NCBI GenBank assembly: GCA_023229065.1
Contig: JALNZZ010000033.1
Span: 1-16,842, forward strand
Direction of reading: 5' to 3'
DNA from: Porticoccaceae bacterium
GTDB lineage: Bacteria; Pseudomonadota; Gammaproteobacteria; Pseudomonadales; Porticoccaceae
Length of the DNA stretch: 16,842 nucleotides
A program made the position numbers and the translations under genes. The notes beneath the pieces are model-generated. The model was not told the origin of the DNA. It was given only the letters and a program-made list of their open reading frames with translations, and made no database searches. The number at the start of each line of letters is the position of its first letter. Positions within the stretch are counted from its first letter, which is position 1. Of the stretch, positions 1 through 5,797 are shown piece after piece.

Positions 1-131
1 TATCTTTCGAAGAGCGGGCGGCGTGACTCCGCTTGAAACGATCCTCATCGACGGACACACTACGTGCAGGCGCTATCTTTCGAAGAGCGGGCGGCGTGAC
101 TCCGCTTGAAACGATCCTCATCGACGGACAC
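1..131. repeat. 58-bp direct repeat, two copies, 73-bp period
   Basis: Bases 1-58 recur without change at 74-131, separated by 15 bp (59-73). Each unit holds a TTCGAA palindrome and a potential 7-bp stem with two G-U pairs (15-21 with 29-35 in copy 1, 88-94 with 102-108 in copy 2). Because 73 is not a multiple of 3, the duplication shifts any reading frame crossing it. Read from base 2 the plus strand is open to a TGA at 107-109; in copy 2 the matching frame ends in TGA at 132-134. This may be the duplicated 3' end of a gene lying to the left, a minisatellite, or an assembly artefact at a contig end. The first copy starts at the first base of the window, so more copies could lie outside. Confidence 0.9.
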
Positions 132-134
132 TGA

Positions 135-158
135 CTTATGCTTATGACTTATGGTATG
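135..158 (+). repeat. Short CTTATG direct repeats next to the promoter
   Basis: CTTATG occurs at 135-140, 141-146 and 148-153, followed by GTATG at 154-158, which runs into the predicted -10 box. The repeats cover the place where the -35 region of the promoter at 157-165 would lie, so a protein-binding role is possible. Low sequence complexity alone could also explain them. Confidence 0.4.
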
Positions 159-165
159 GTATACT
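157..165 (+). promoter_or_regulatory. Extended -10 promoter for the left rightward operon
   Basis: TGG-TATACT matches an extended -10 element (TGn plus TATAAT-like hexamer at 160-165). No good TTGACA is found at 16-18 bp spacing, as is common for extended -10 promoters. The predicted start is near 172, giving a leader of about 134 nt before the gene at 306. The same TGnTATAnT pattern recurs on the minus strand at 3560-3568 and on the plus strand at 13458-13466. Confidence 0.5.
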
Positions 166-175
166 GTGGGTGTTA

Positions 176-192
176 GGCTGCTCGTAGCAGCC
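176..192 (+). other. Perfect 7-bp hairpin at the predicted transcript 5' end
   Basis: GGCTGCT (176-182) is the exact reverse complement of AGCAGCC (186-192) around a CGT loop. It begins a few bases after the predicted transcription start. There is no T tract after it, so it is not a typical intrinsic terminator. It could be an operator palindrome or a 5'-protecting hairpin. TTAGGC at 173-178 can instead pair with GCCTAA at 288-293, which overlaps the first bases of the Shine-Dalgarno of the gene at 306. Confidence 0.6.
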
Positions 193-204
193 GGGACACT
201 TCCA

Positions 205-270
205 TTGTTCGTGTTCGTTTCCAGCGCGTCGCACGAGCCAATACGTGCGGCGCGCACCGAACACGGGCAA
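205..270 (+). other. 66-nt imperfect inverted repeat: long hairpin leader or structured RNA
   Basis: A lower stem of 13 bp (205-217 with 258-270, two G-U pairs) and an upper stem of 12 bp (224-235 with 244-255, one G-U pair) are joined by an internal loop (218-223 against 256-257). They are capped by an 8-nt loop (236-243). The hairpin lies between the predicted promoter and the first gene, in a stretch with no convincing ORF on either strand. It could be a cis-acting leader, a small RNA, or a DNA-level site such as a replication or packaging signal. I do not recognise a known RNA family. No T tract follows, which argues against a terminator. Confidence 0.7.
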
Positions 271-305
271 CGACCTGCGAAACGAAGGCCTAAAGGAAAC
301 GAGAC

Positions 306-638
306 ATGACGCACCCGAACCGACTCGACACCTACGTCGACCTCCTCGACCTCTACAGACAGGCGGCACGCGTTGCGATAGCCCACGAACGACAGCCAAC
401 AAAAATTAACGGCGCGCTGTACATGAGCATGTTGTACCACGTCATCGAGGTCGTCGAAAATTATATCAACGCGTACCGCGACCATCTCGTCACGCTCGCG
501 GTCGACCTGTCGCACGAAGAGTACACGAGAATCGATCTCATGGAATCGCTCGCGAAGTCGTCGTACCTCGAGTGCACGCCCGGCCGAATCGAGCTCGCCT
601 TCGAATCGATCTTGCCGCCGCGGAGCACCGAGCCATGA
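306..638 (+). CDS. Hypothetical protein, 110 aa, first gene of a small operon
   Basis: The function is not recognised. The protein is acidic and mostly helical by eye, with no signal peptide or membrane segment. The middle (about residues 38-65) is rich in Tyr, Val and Asn, for example YHVIEVVENYINAY. The start at 306 is chosen because AAAGGA (292-297) lies 8 nt upstream and the ORF follows the promoter and structured leader. Its TGA overlaps the next gene's ATG in an ATGA junction, a sign of translational coupling. It could be an accessory or early phage protein. It points toward the terminase operon, which is transcribed in the opposite direction. Moderately confident that it is real, because of the RBS and coupled downstream ORF. 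Confidence 0.6.
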   Translation: MTHPNRLDTYVDLLDLYRQAARVAIAHERQPTKINGALYMSMLYHVIEVVENYINAYRDHLVTLAVDLSHEEYTRIDLMESLAKSSYLECTPGRIELAFESILPPRSTEP

Positions 639-928
639 CGACACGCGGCATACCTGAGCATGTGGCCGCCTGCGAACGCGCGGCATGGAAACACCGCATC
701 ATCTCGCGCGACCTCGAAACGGCCGAACGGCGATGGATGCGCGCGCTCGACGAGTGGCTCGCTGCCAACAAGGCGCTCTCCAAGGTGATGGGCGCACTGG
801 ATATCGCGGAGGGAGAAATGGAGCAATTGGCGAAGGGCGCCCCGCGGGTCAGCGCCCTCGCCGCACTTACCGCGCGCTGTCGTGACGCGGTCCGCGCACG
901 ACTCGGCGAAATCAAAAACGCGGATTAG
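635..928 (+). CDS. Hypothetical protein, 97 aa, coupled to the upstream gene
   Basis: The function is not recognised. The start at 635 (reading MTTRGIPEHV) is preferred over an upstream in-frame start at 572 because it forms an ATGA overlap with the preceding stop. The protein is predicted almost entirely helical, with a possible coiled coil around residues 25-65 and many Ala, Arg and Glu. There is no signal peptide or membrane span. Its stop overlaps, tail to tail, the stop of the zinc-ribbon gene on the other strand (925-928), so no terminator fits between the convergent operons. The short arginine-rich helical make-up would suit a protein- or nucleic-acid-binding accessory factor, but that is only a guess. 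Confidence 0.55.
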   Translation: MTTRGIPEHVAACERAAWKHRIISRDLETAERRWMRALDEWLAANKALSKVMGALDIAEGEMEQLAKGAPRVSALAALTARCRDAVRARLGEIKNAD

Positions 929-1239
929 CGGCGCCTCGGTTTCGGGATCGTGCGGATCTCGTCTTTGCGCACGCCTGGCACATAGAACCGAGCACGGCAC
1001 GACTGACATTCGCGCTCCTGGCGATCGAGATAATCCTTCAACCTGAGCGTACGCTCGCACTGGCACACCGGACACGGCACGACACCGTACCACGTGTACG
1101 CCCGTTCGGGCGGCGCACTCGTCACACGTTTATTTTTTTCGGTTCTTGCGGCGCGCCCGTCACGCCTAACATCCGGGCCGCTGTCGCTGCGAGTACCGTT
1201 GCGTCTAGCCAGTGGTTTTGGGTTCTTTCTCGCTCCCAT
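925..1239 (-). CDS. Zinc-ribbon protein, 104 aa, starting inside the large terminase gene
   Basis: A C-terminal treble-clef or zinc-ribbon pattern is visible: CPVC, 18 residues, then CQSC (C-X2-C-X18-C-X2-C). The N-terminal third is very basic and probably disordered. The start at 1239 is chosen because AGAGGAG sits about 6 nt upstream on the minus strand. That puts the first 118 bp of the gene out of frame within the 3' end of the large terminase gene. It is third in the terminase operon and ends against the convergent gene at 928. Phages commonly carry small zinc-ribbon proteins (Mu Com is one example), but I cannot assign a target. A role in packaging, or in binding DNA or RNA, is an inference from position and charge. 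Confidence 0.65.
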   Translation of the reverse strand: MGARKNPKPLARRNGTRSDSGPDVRRDGRAARTEKNKRVTSAPPERAYTWYGVVPCPVCQCERTLRLKDYLDRQERECQSCRARFYVPGVRKDEIRTIPKPRRR

Positions 1240-2996
1240 GTTACTACTCCTCTTTTTATGATTTGTTTTTCGGCCGTGATCTGCCGTAAAAACTCTGCGT
1301 GCCCATCATTGTCATGGTGGGCAAAGAGACTCATCGCGCCCGGCTCGCCCGCCGGTGTCGCAAGCCTTCGGTGTACGAATGCTTTTCCAAAATCTACATC
1401 GTGCTCGATTTCGCGCGGCACGCGACGCTTGCCGGGTTGCGGCCTGCGGCTGATGACGTGCCACCCCTCGCCGATCTGTTTAATGTCGCCGCCTCGCTTC
1501 TCGGGCGCTTTGTACCGCCGGCGCAACTTACGAAACATATTATTTTGCGACAAGCCTGTGGCGGGCATCACTATGCCGCCGCACACCTGCGCCACGACAT
1601 CGGGCAGCCACCCCGCATCAATCAGCACGCCATCCGCCCCGTGCGTCTTGGTCGTGTTCGCGATGCGCCACGGCTGTCGCGCCATCGCGACGAACTCTCG
1701 CAAGCCCAACAACACAGCCTTCTCCTGCCCGTGATCTTGGTACGGGTTTTCGATTCTTCCGTACGAAACGACATGAGACGTGCCGTCCTCCTTCCAGGCG
1801 ACGAGCGTCCAGTACAGGAGCTTCGCGTGCACGTCGCACCCCACCGTCACATACTGCGCCCACTCGGGTACGACCCCCTCGCGCAACGCTTCGCCCGACT
1901 CGTTCGGCGCGCCCTCCGCCACGCGGCCAATCGCGATCATATCCTCTACATCTTCTTTCTCGGGCGGGATCGGAACCGCCCAGACAAACTGAGCGATCTC
2001 ACGCTCAGCCGAAACGCGATCCTGCCGGCGCGATGCCTCCCACTCCTGAAGCGCGATGTCACCAATATCCCAAAACATGTTATGCCACGCTGACCAGCGG
2101 ACCGACAGCGTCAGGCTCTCCGGCCGCTCGTGCACGAGCTGCGCATCGCGCAGCATCGAAATGCGTTCGTTGTTGCCGATCCGCTCGCCGCACGCAGGAC
2201 AAATAAAATACGCTTCGCCTATCGCCTGTCGCTCTGTCTCTGCTCCCTGCCACCCGAGCAGATGCTCTCGTTCAGGGGCGACCCACTCGCCGCATCGTAG
2301 GCACGCTGACAGGATGCGAGTGTGCGTGCCGTTTTCGTACTCGGTCCAAATCCGTCCGAGCGTCGTCGACGGCGTGCACTCGAGCCACACATTCTTTCTG
2401 CGCCCGTAACTTTTTGTGCGCGCCTCAATCTGCGTAATGCGGTCTGCCTCGTCACTCCGCTCCTTGATCCGATCCATCCCGTCCGTTTCGGTTACAAACA
2501 AATTGCGCACCGTGTAGCCCGCAACCGTTTTGTCGCCTCCGCCGCCCGAAAAGAAACGCACACTCGTTCCATTTTTGAGGCGGATCAATTCCGAGAATCC
2601 GGAGCGACTCCCTGCGCCGGCTGTTGGCAGAAGACCCGAGAAGCGTGACGCCTCGATGGCGGGCCGGATGTCGCGCACCCATTTGTCGCGGGCCATCTCC
2701 ATGGTCGGCGCTGCAATGCCGATGTCCTCGCGCTTGACAAATAGCGCATGGGTGGCGGGCACAACGACACATGACAGTGTCTTCCCAGATTGCGTCGGGC
2801 CGAGGCACGCCTTGCGTGGGTAGGTCGTATCCTTGGCTGCCTCCAGAAGCAGCCCGGCGTAGGGCTGAAAGCGCGCGTCGAATTTCCGACCGCGAAACGG
2901 GCCGTCAGGAATCACGAAGTCCGCCTCCGCGTACTCGAGAATCGAAATGCGTTCGGTTTCGGAAACGAGCTGCCGTAGATAATCAACGTCTAGCAT
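1122..2996 (-). CDS. terL: Large terminase subunit, GpA family packaging ATPase/nuclease
   Basis: This is the DNA-packaging motor and nuclease that docks on the portal. At 624 aa it is close to lambda gpA (641). Walker A is GPTQSGKT at residues 66-73, and the Walker B-like segment NLFVTETD is at 165-172. A zinc-binding pair CLRC (232-235) and CPAC (266-269), typical of the GpA family, links ATPase and nuclease. The nuclease acidic residues are likely D388 (GCDVH), D460 (LIDAGW) and D598 (HWLDAT). The start ATG overlaps the TGA of the small subunit by one base, with GGAGGG just upstream. The gene runs opposite to the portal operon, which is unusual for lambda-type modules. GpA terminases usually make cohesive ends, so a cos site is expected, but I cannot place it. 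Confidence 0.96.
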   Translation of the reverse strand: MLDVDYLRQLVSETERISILEYAEADFVIPDGPFRGRKFDARFQPYAGLLLEAAKDTTYPRKACLGPTQSGKTLSCVVVPATHALFVKREDIGIAAPTMEMARDKWVRDIRPAIEASRFSGLLPTAGAGSRSGFSELIRLKNGTSVRFFSGGGGDKTVAGYTVRNLFVTETDGMDRIKERSDEADRITQIEARTKSYGRRKNVWLECTPSTTLGRIWTEYENGTHTRILSACLRCGEWVAPEREHLLGWQGAETERQAIGEAYFICPACGERIGNNERISMLRDAQLVHERPESLTLSVRWSAWHNMFWDIGDIALQEWEASRRQDRVSAEREIAQFVWAVPIPPEKEDVEDMIAIGRVAEGAPNESGEALREGVVPEWAQYVTVGCDVHAKLLYWTLVAWKEDGTSHVVSYGRIENPYQDHGQEKAVLLGLREFVAMARQPWRIANTTKTHGADGVLIDAGWLPDVVAQVCGGIVMPATGLSQNNMFRKLRRRYKAPEKRGGDIKQIGEGWHVISRRPQPGKRRVPREIEHDVDFGKAFVHRRLATPAGEPGAMSLFAHHDNDGHAEFLRQITAEKQIIKRGVVTWERERTQNHWLDATVLAATAARMLGVTGAPQEPKKINV

Positions 2997-3553
2997 CAGC
3001 CGCCCTCCGCTAACATTCTTAAAACATCGGTCAACGGTCGCGCTGCATCCGCGCCCGCGTGCTGCATGATCTGTTCCTCTGCCGTGCGCAGCGCCGACAC
3101 TGCAGCGGCTGTGTTTTCTCGCGCCTTATCGCGTGAAATGTACTCGCCTTTTTCTCGCTCGACGCGAAAGCGCGCCTGCTCCGCCTTCGCGGCTTTGTAC
3201 TCGTCGGTGGCTGTCTTATCGATTTTATTTTTTGCGTTTAGCATTTCCCGGCGGCGCGCCCACAGCTTCAGTAGGGTGTCAACCGCGCGTGCGCCCTGCT
3301 CACTCGTGATGTCTGTGGTCGCCACCTCGTGGAGGTCTCGCTCGTACTGCGCGATGCGTAACATTTCGAGCTCGTAAAAATTCTGTCGCTCCGTGAGGTC
3401 GCGAAAAATCCCCCGAACCTGAACCTGCGTCAACTCGAGTTCCGTCGCGATTGCCGCCACGCCGAAGCCGTCAAGCCGCAGTCGCACCGCCTCGTTTCGA
3501 TCCGCCCGAGTGACGGGCGGTTTTGCTTTCGTTCTCGCCTTTGTTTTCGCCAT
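2996..3553 (-). CDS. terS: Small terminase subunit, gpNu1-like
   Basis: A 185-aa protein (lambda gpNu1 is 181) that would recognise the packaging site and recruit the large subunit. Residues about 15-52 form a helix-turn-helix (GFGVAAIATELELTQVQVRG). Residues 60-135 are a long charged helix suited to oligomerisation, and the end has a Nu1-like GEYISRDKAR segment. It overlaps terL by one base (TGATG). The ATG at 3553 is chosen over an in-frame TTG at 3571, because the TTG lies inside the predicted -10 region. No Shine-Dalgarno precedes the ATG. TATAAT at 3560-3565 places transcription start at the ATG itself, so the mRNA is probably leaderless. Confidence 0.85.
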   Translation of the reverse strand: MAKTKARTKAKPPVTRADRNEAVRLRLDGFGVAAIATELELTQVQVRGIFRDLTERQNFYELEMLRIAQYERDLHEVATTDITSEQGARAVDTLLKLWARRREMLNAKNKIDKTATDEYKAAKAEQARFRVEREKGEYISRDKARENTAAAVSALRTAEEQIMQHAGADAARPLTDVLRMLAEGG

Positions 3554-3559
3554 GGAATC

Positions 3560-3568
3560 ATTATAACA
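3560..3568 (-). promoter_or_regulatory. Extended -10 promoter for the terminase operon, leaderless geometry
   Basis: Read on the minus strand, TGT-TATAAT is a perfect -10 hexamer (3565 to 3560) with the TGn extension. The last T lies 7 nt before base 3553, the A of the terS ATG, so the transcript should start at the initiation codon. No consensus -35 is found at 16-18 bp. No Shine-Dalgarno is present. Confidence 0.65.
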
Positions 3569-3577
3569 CAAGATACT

Positions 3578-3622
3578 GTACCAGTGAGTACGAAAACCGC
3601 AATCTCTAGTACTTAACAGTAC
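3578..3622. promoter_or_regulatory. Four GTAC motifs at 10/21/10-bp spacing, candidate operator or TerS site
   Basis: GTAC occurs at 3578, 3588, 3609 and 3619, a pattern symmetric about base 3600 and phased with one and two turns of B-DNA. TACTGT (3574-3579) and ACAGTA (3616-3621) form an inverted repeat joining the outer elements. The array lies between the divergent terS and portal-operon promoters. It could bind a transcription regulator, or TerS itself as a packaging site (lambda TerS binds R elements next to nu1). Confidence 0.45.
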
Positions 3623-3652
3623 ATTTTTATCTATACATTCATCAGAAACACT

Positions 3653-3660
3653 TATAAAAT
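3653..3660 (+). promoter_or_regulatory. -10 box for the head-tail operon, leaderless geometry
   Basis: TATAAA (3653-3658) and the overlapping TAAAAT (3655-3660) are -10-like. With TAAAAT the start falls on 3667, the A of the next gene's ATG; with TATAAA it falls about 2 nt earlier. The -35 position (about 3630-3637) has no consensus. A TTAACA at 3613-3618 is a good -35 match but too far from this -10. No Shine-Dalgarno precedes the ATG. Confidence 0.5.
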
Positions 3661-3666
3661 GAACGT

Positions 3667-3924
3667 ATGGATAAAAAACCGTTAACAGTCGTAGAAGCGC
3701 AAGCGCAGTACGCCGAGAACGTGCCGTACGAGGGCAGCCCGAAGCGCATGCGTCTCGCCCTGGCCGCGCTCATGATTCTGCGTGTCAATCGACCTACGCA
3801 CGCATCGACCGGCGGCGCGGCACTCGCGTACGGACAGATCGACGAAGAGATCAAAACGCTTCGGCGCATGCTCTCGGTCGCTACCAAAAAGAGTCTCACA
3901 CCCGTGAGACCGGGATACCTGTGA
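3667..3924 (+). CDS. Small head-completion protein, gpW-like by position
   Basis: An 85-aa protein encoded just before the portal gene, where lambda has gpW (68 aa), which joins the filled head to the tail connector. It has an N-terminal helix-prone region (VVEAQAQYAE), a central Ala/Leu helix (about 28-40), a short YGQIDEEIKTLRRML helix near 58-72, and a C-terminal RPGYL. The gpW family shares the late regulator-like helix and a Pro/Gly/aromatic tail, so the match is suggestive only. The start at 3667 lacks a Shine-Dalgarno and fits a leaderless mRNA. An ATG at 3659 is out of frame. The TGA overlaps the portal ATG by one base. It could also be an unrelated small virion protein. Confidence 0.55.
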   Translation: MDKKPLTVVEAQAQYAENVPYEGSPKRMRLALAALMILRVNRPTHASTGGAALAYGQIDEEIKTLRRMLSVATKKSLTPVRPGYL

Positions 3925-5438
3925 TGTTCGAACGCTTTCGGAAAATGTTTTCGCTCGCCGGGAAGGACGAGCCGCACGACTCAGGCGGCACTAACTGCGA
4001 CCGCAACTCCTCGCGTGATATACCTTCTTCCTCGCGTCCGCCCGGCGGGCGACCTATCACTATCACACAGCCGCACGGACGATACACGTCGCTGGGCTAT
4101 GACGCGTGGCAGAGACTTGCGCGCGTCGACCGTCGCTTTTCCGGCGGCGCGCAACCCGGGCACGTACATGAGCGATTCGGTCGCGAGAAGCTACTCGCCC
4201 AGTCTCGCGATTTTTTCCGAAACAATCTAATCTACAAGGGTATCATCGACCGCGCGCTTGATTTTATTGTTGGCGGCGGTTTCGAGCTGCAAGCCAAGAA
4301 CCGCGAAGTCGATCGACTGTGGGACGAGTGGCTCGACACCGCCGAGGTAACGGGGCGCTATCGAGGCGTCAAGTTGGCGCGTGCCATCGGTCGCGAGTTT
4401 TTTGTCACGGGCGAAGCAATAATAAAAAAGGTACAAGAAGACAGACTGCAGTTGATCGAGGCAGAACAGGTCCGCGGACACGAGGACAGCGGTATCACCT
4501 ACGACGCGGTCGGCAGGGTACAGTCGTTTCGCGTGCACCCGTGGACGGCCGAACAAAAACCGATCCTCGTTCCCGCGCGCGAAATGCTGTACGTGTGCGA
4601 CTACGAACGCCCGTCATCCCAGCGCGGTGTGCCTCTCATGCAGTCTGCATTCCCGATGTTGCACCGGATCGCAGACGTCTGTGACTCCGAGGCGATCTCA
4701 TGGTCGCTCTTGTCTAGGCTTTTTCTGAAATATCAATCCGACGGTGAGGACTCGCCTTTCGCGCCTAGCGCATCGACGCCTCTGCAGTGGCAGGAGCTGA
4801 GCTATGCCACGGTCGCGCACATAGGTCGTGATGATCTGCTCGAGTCAATGACCCGAGACATCCCCGGAAAGAATTTCGGCGATACGTTGCGCGAGTTCTG
4901 TCGGCTGCTCGGGCTACCCGTTGGTATGCCGCTGGAACTGATCCTCATGGACTGGACTCGGAGCAACTATTCGCAGTCGAAGGCCGCGCTCTTGTTGTCG
5001 TGGAAACGCTTCGAGTCGCTCCAAAATATTTTCTTGCAAGATTTTTACGAGCCGCTTTTTGACTGGTGGTTCACGTCGCTCGTCGCGCGCGGCGCGGTCG
5101 AGGACACGCCGGAAAATCGGGAGCATAAATTTATTACGCCTCAATACCCGTGGCTCGATGCGGCGGCGGAGGTCAGCGCTTACGAGAAGAAGCTCGCTCT
5201 GGGTCTCACGACGCACAGCGACGTGGTTAAGGCACTCCAGGAGGAGCGAGAACAGGTCCTCGACCAGAGAGAATCAGAGATTCGGGATGCCATCGAGCGC
5301 AGTCGCCGACTCGCAGAGGAGACAGGTGAGCGCGTGCCGTGGCAGCACTGGTGCGGGATCACGATCGGGAAGACGGAGCAGGCAACCGTTGCAAAAAATG
5401 CAACAGTTAACGCGACCGACGAGGAGGACGACGCATGA
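3924..5438 (+). CDS. Portal protein, lambda gpB family
   Basis: A 504-aa protein (lambda gpB is 533) forming the dodecameric ring through which DNA enters and leaves the capsid and on which the terminase docks. Family features by eye are YKGIIDRALDFIVGGGFELQ in the N-terminal third, a wing/stem region with FRVHPWTAEQKPILVPAREM, the ERPSSQRGVPLMQ motif, and a late TRSNYSQSKAALLLSWKRFE segment typical of lambda-type portals. The GTG at 3921 is in frame, but the ATG at 3924 is preferred because it makes a TGATG overlap with the upstream gene. The C-terminus is charged and probably flexible. It overlaps the next gene by 4 nt (ATGA). The assignment is firm from sequence character and position. Confidence 0.93.
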   Translation: MFERFRKMFSLAGKDEPHDSGGTNCDRNSSRDIPSSSRPPGGRPITITQPHGRYTSLGYDAWQRLARVDRRFSGGAQPGHVHERFGREKLLAQSRDFFRNNLIYKGIIDRALDFIVGGGFELQAKNREVDRLWDEWLDTAEVTGRYRGVKLARAIGREFFVTGEAIIKKVQEDRLQLIEAEQVRGHEDSGITYDAVGRVQSFRVHPWTAEQKPILVPAREMLYVCDYERPSSQRGVPLMQSAFPMLHRIADVCDSEAISWSLLSRLFLKYQSDGEDSPFAPSASTPLQWQELSYATVAHIGRDDLLESMTRDIPGKNFGDTLREFCRLLGLPVGMPLELILMDWTRSNYSQSKAALLLSWKRFESLQNIFLQDFYEPLFDWWFTSLVARGAVEDTPENREHKFITPQYPWLDAAAEVSAYEKKLALGLTTHSDVVKALQEEREQVLDQRESEIRDAIERSRRLAEETGERVPWQHWCGITIGKTEQATVAKNATVNATDEEDDA

Positions 5439-5797
5439 CCATGCACGCGATGCAATTTGAGCTCATGCCCGACGGGCGCCGCGCGCGACTCACCGCGCAG
5501 TACGTCACCGAGGTGGACGGGATTTATTTTGTAATACCAAAAAATTTTGTGACAGATTTCGCTTCGATCCCTCGCCTCTTCTGGCGTGTGCTGCCACCAC
5601 TCGGCAGGTATGCGCCGGCCGCCGTGCTGCACGACTACCTGTACCTCACGCAGCGATACAGTCGCCGTGACGCGGATCGATTCTTCGAGCTCGCGATGCG
5701 CGACTTGGGCGTCTCGTGGACGAAACGAAAAACCATGTGGCTCGCCGTGCGCCTCTTCGGGTGGGTCGCGTACTACGACGTAGGATTTCAGCTATGA
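5435..5797 (+). CDS. DUF1353 family protein, 120 aa
   Basis: It matches the DUF1353 pattern found in many phages and prophages: FVTDFASIPRLFWRVLPP at about residues 37-55, then GRYAPAAVLHDYLY at 57-70, with a conserved His-Asp pair. The biochemical role of the family is not established. There is no signal peptide; the C-terminal MWLAVRLFGWVAYYDVGF (about 100-117) is hydrophobic and could touch a membrane or a protein surface. It begins in an ATGA overlap with the portal and ends in an ATGA overlap with the protease, so it is made along with head proteins. Finding it between portal and head protease is less usual than near lysis or tail genes, which leaves open a virion role. Confidence 0.85.
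   Translation: MTMHAMQFELMPDGRRARLTAQYVTEVDGIYFVIPKNFVTDFASIPRLFWRVLPPLGRYAPAAVLHDYLYLTQRYSRRDADRFFELAMRDLGVSWTKRKTMWLAVRLFGWVAYYDVGFQL

Noticed and set aside
1..131. CRISPR array
   Set aside because: The repeat is 58 bp with only a 15-bp spacer and two copies, outside the usual repeat/spacer sizes.
205..270. Intrinsic terminator
   Set aside because: The hairpin is very stable, but no T tract follows on the plus strand, and it lies between a promoter and an SD-preceded gene.
172..294. Integron attC site, because GTTAGGC (172-178) and GCCTAAA (288-294) flank an inverted repeat
   Set aside because: The boxes are in the opposite order to attC (RYYYAAC then GTTRRRY), the second lacks the final C, and no integrase or cassette array is present.
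60..686. Leftward 208-aa ORF
   Set aside because: It runs antisense through the promoter, the hairpin leader and an RBS-preceded gene, reads as Arg/Ser-rich shadow sequence, and has no supported start.
1299..2093. Rightward 264-aa ORF opposite terL
   Set aside because: It is Arg/His/Leu-rich shadow coding antisense to a clear terminase with intact motifs.
3554..3571. Six-residue longer TerS from the TTG at 3571
   Set aside because: These bases carry the TATAAT -10 box, and there is no RBS before the TTG.
5716..5793. N-terminal extension of the head protease
   Set aside because: It lies wholly within the DUF1353 gene in another frame. The ATG at 5794 has an RBS and an ATGA junction.
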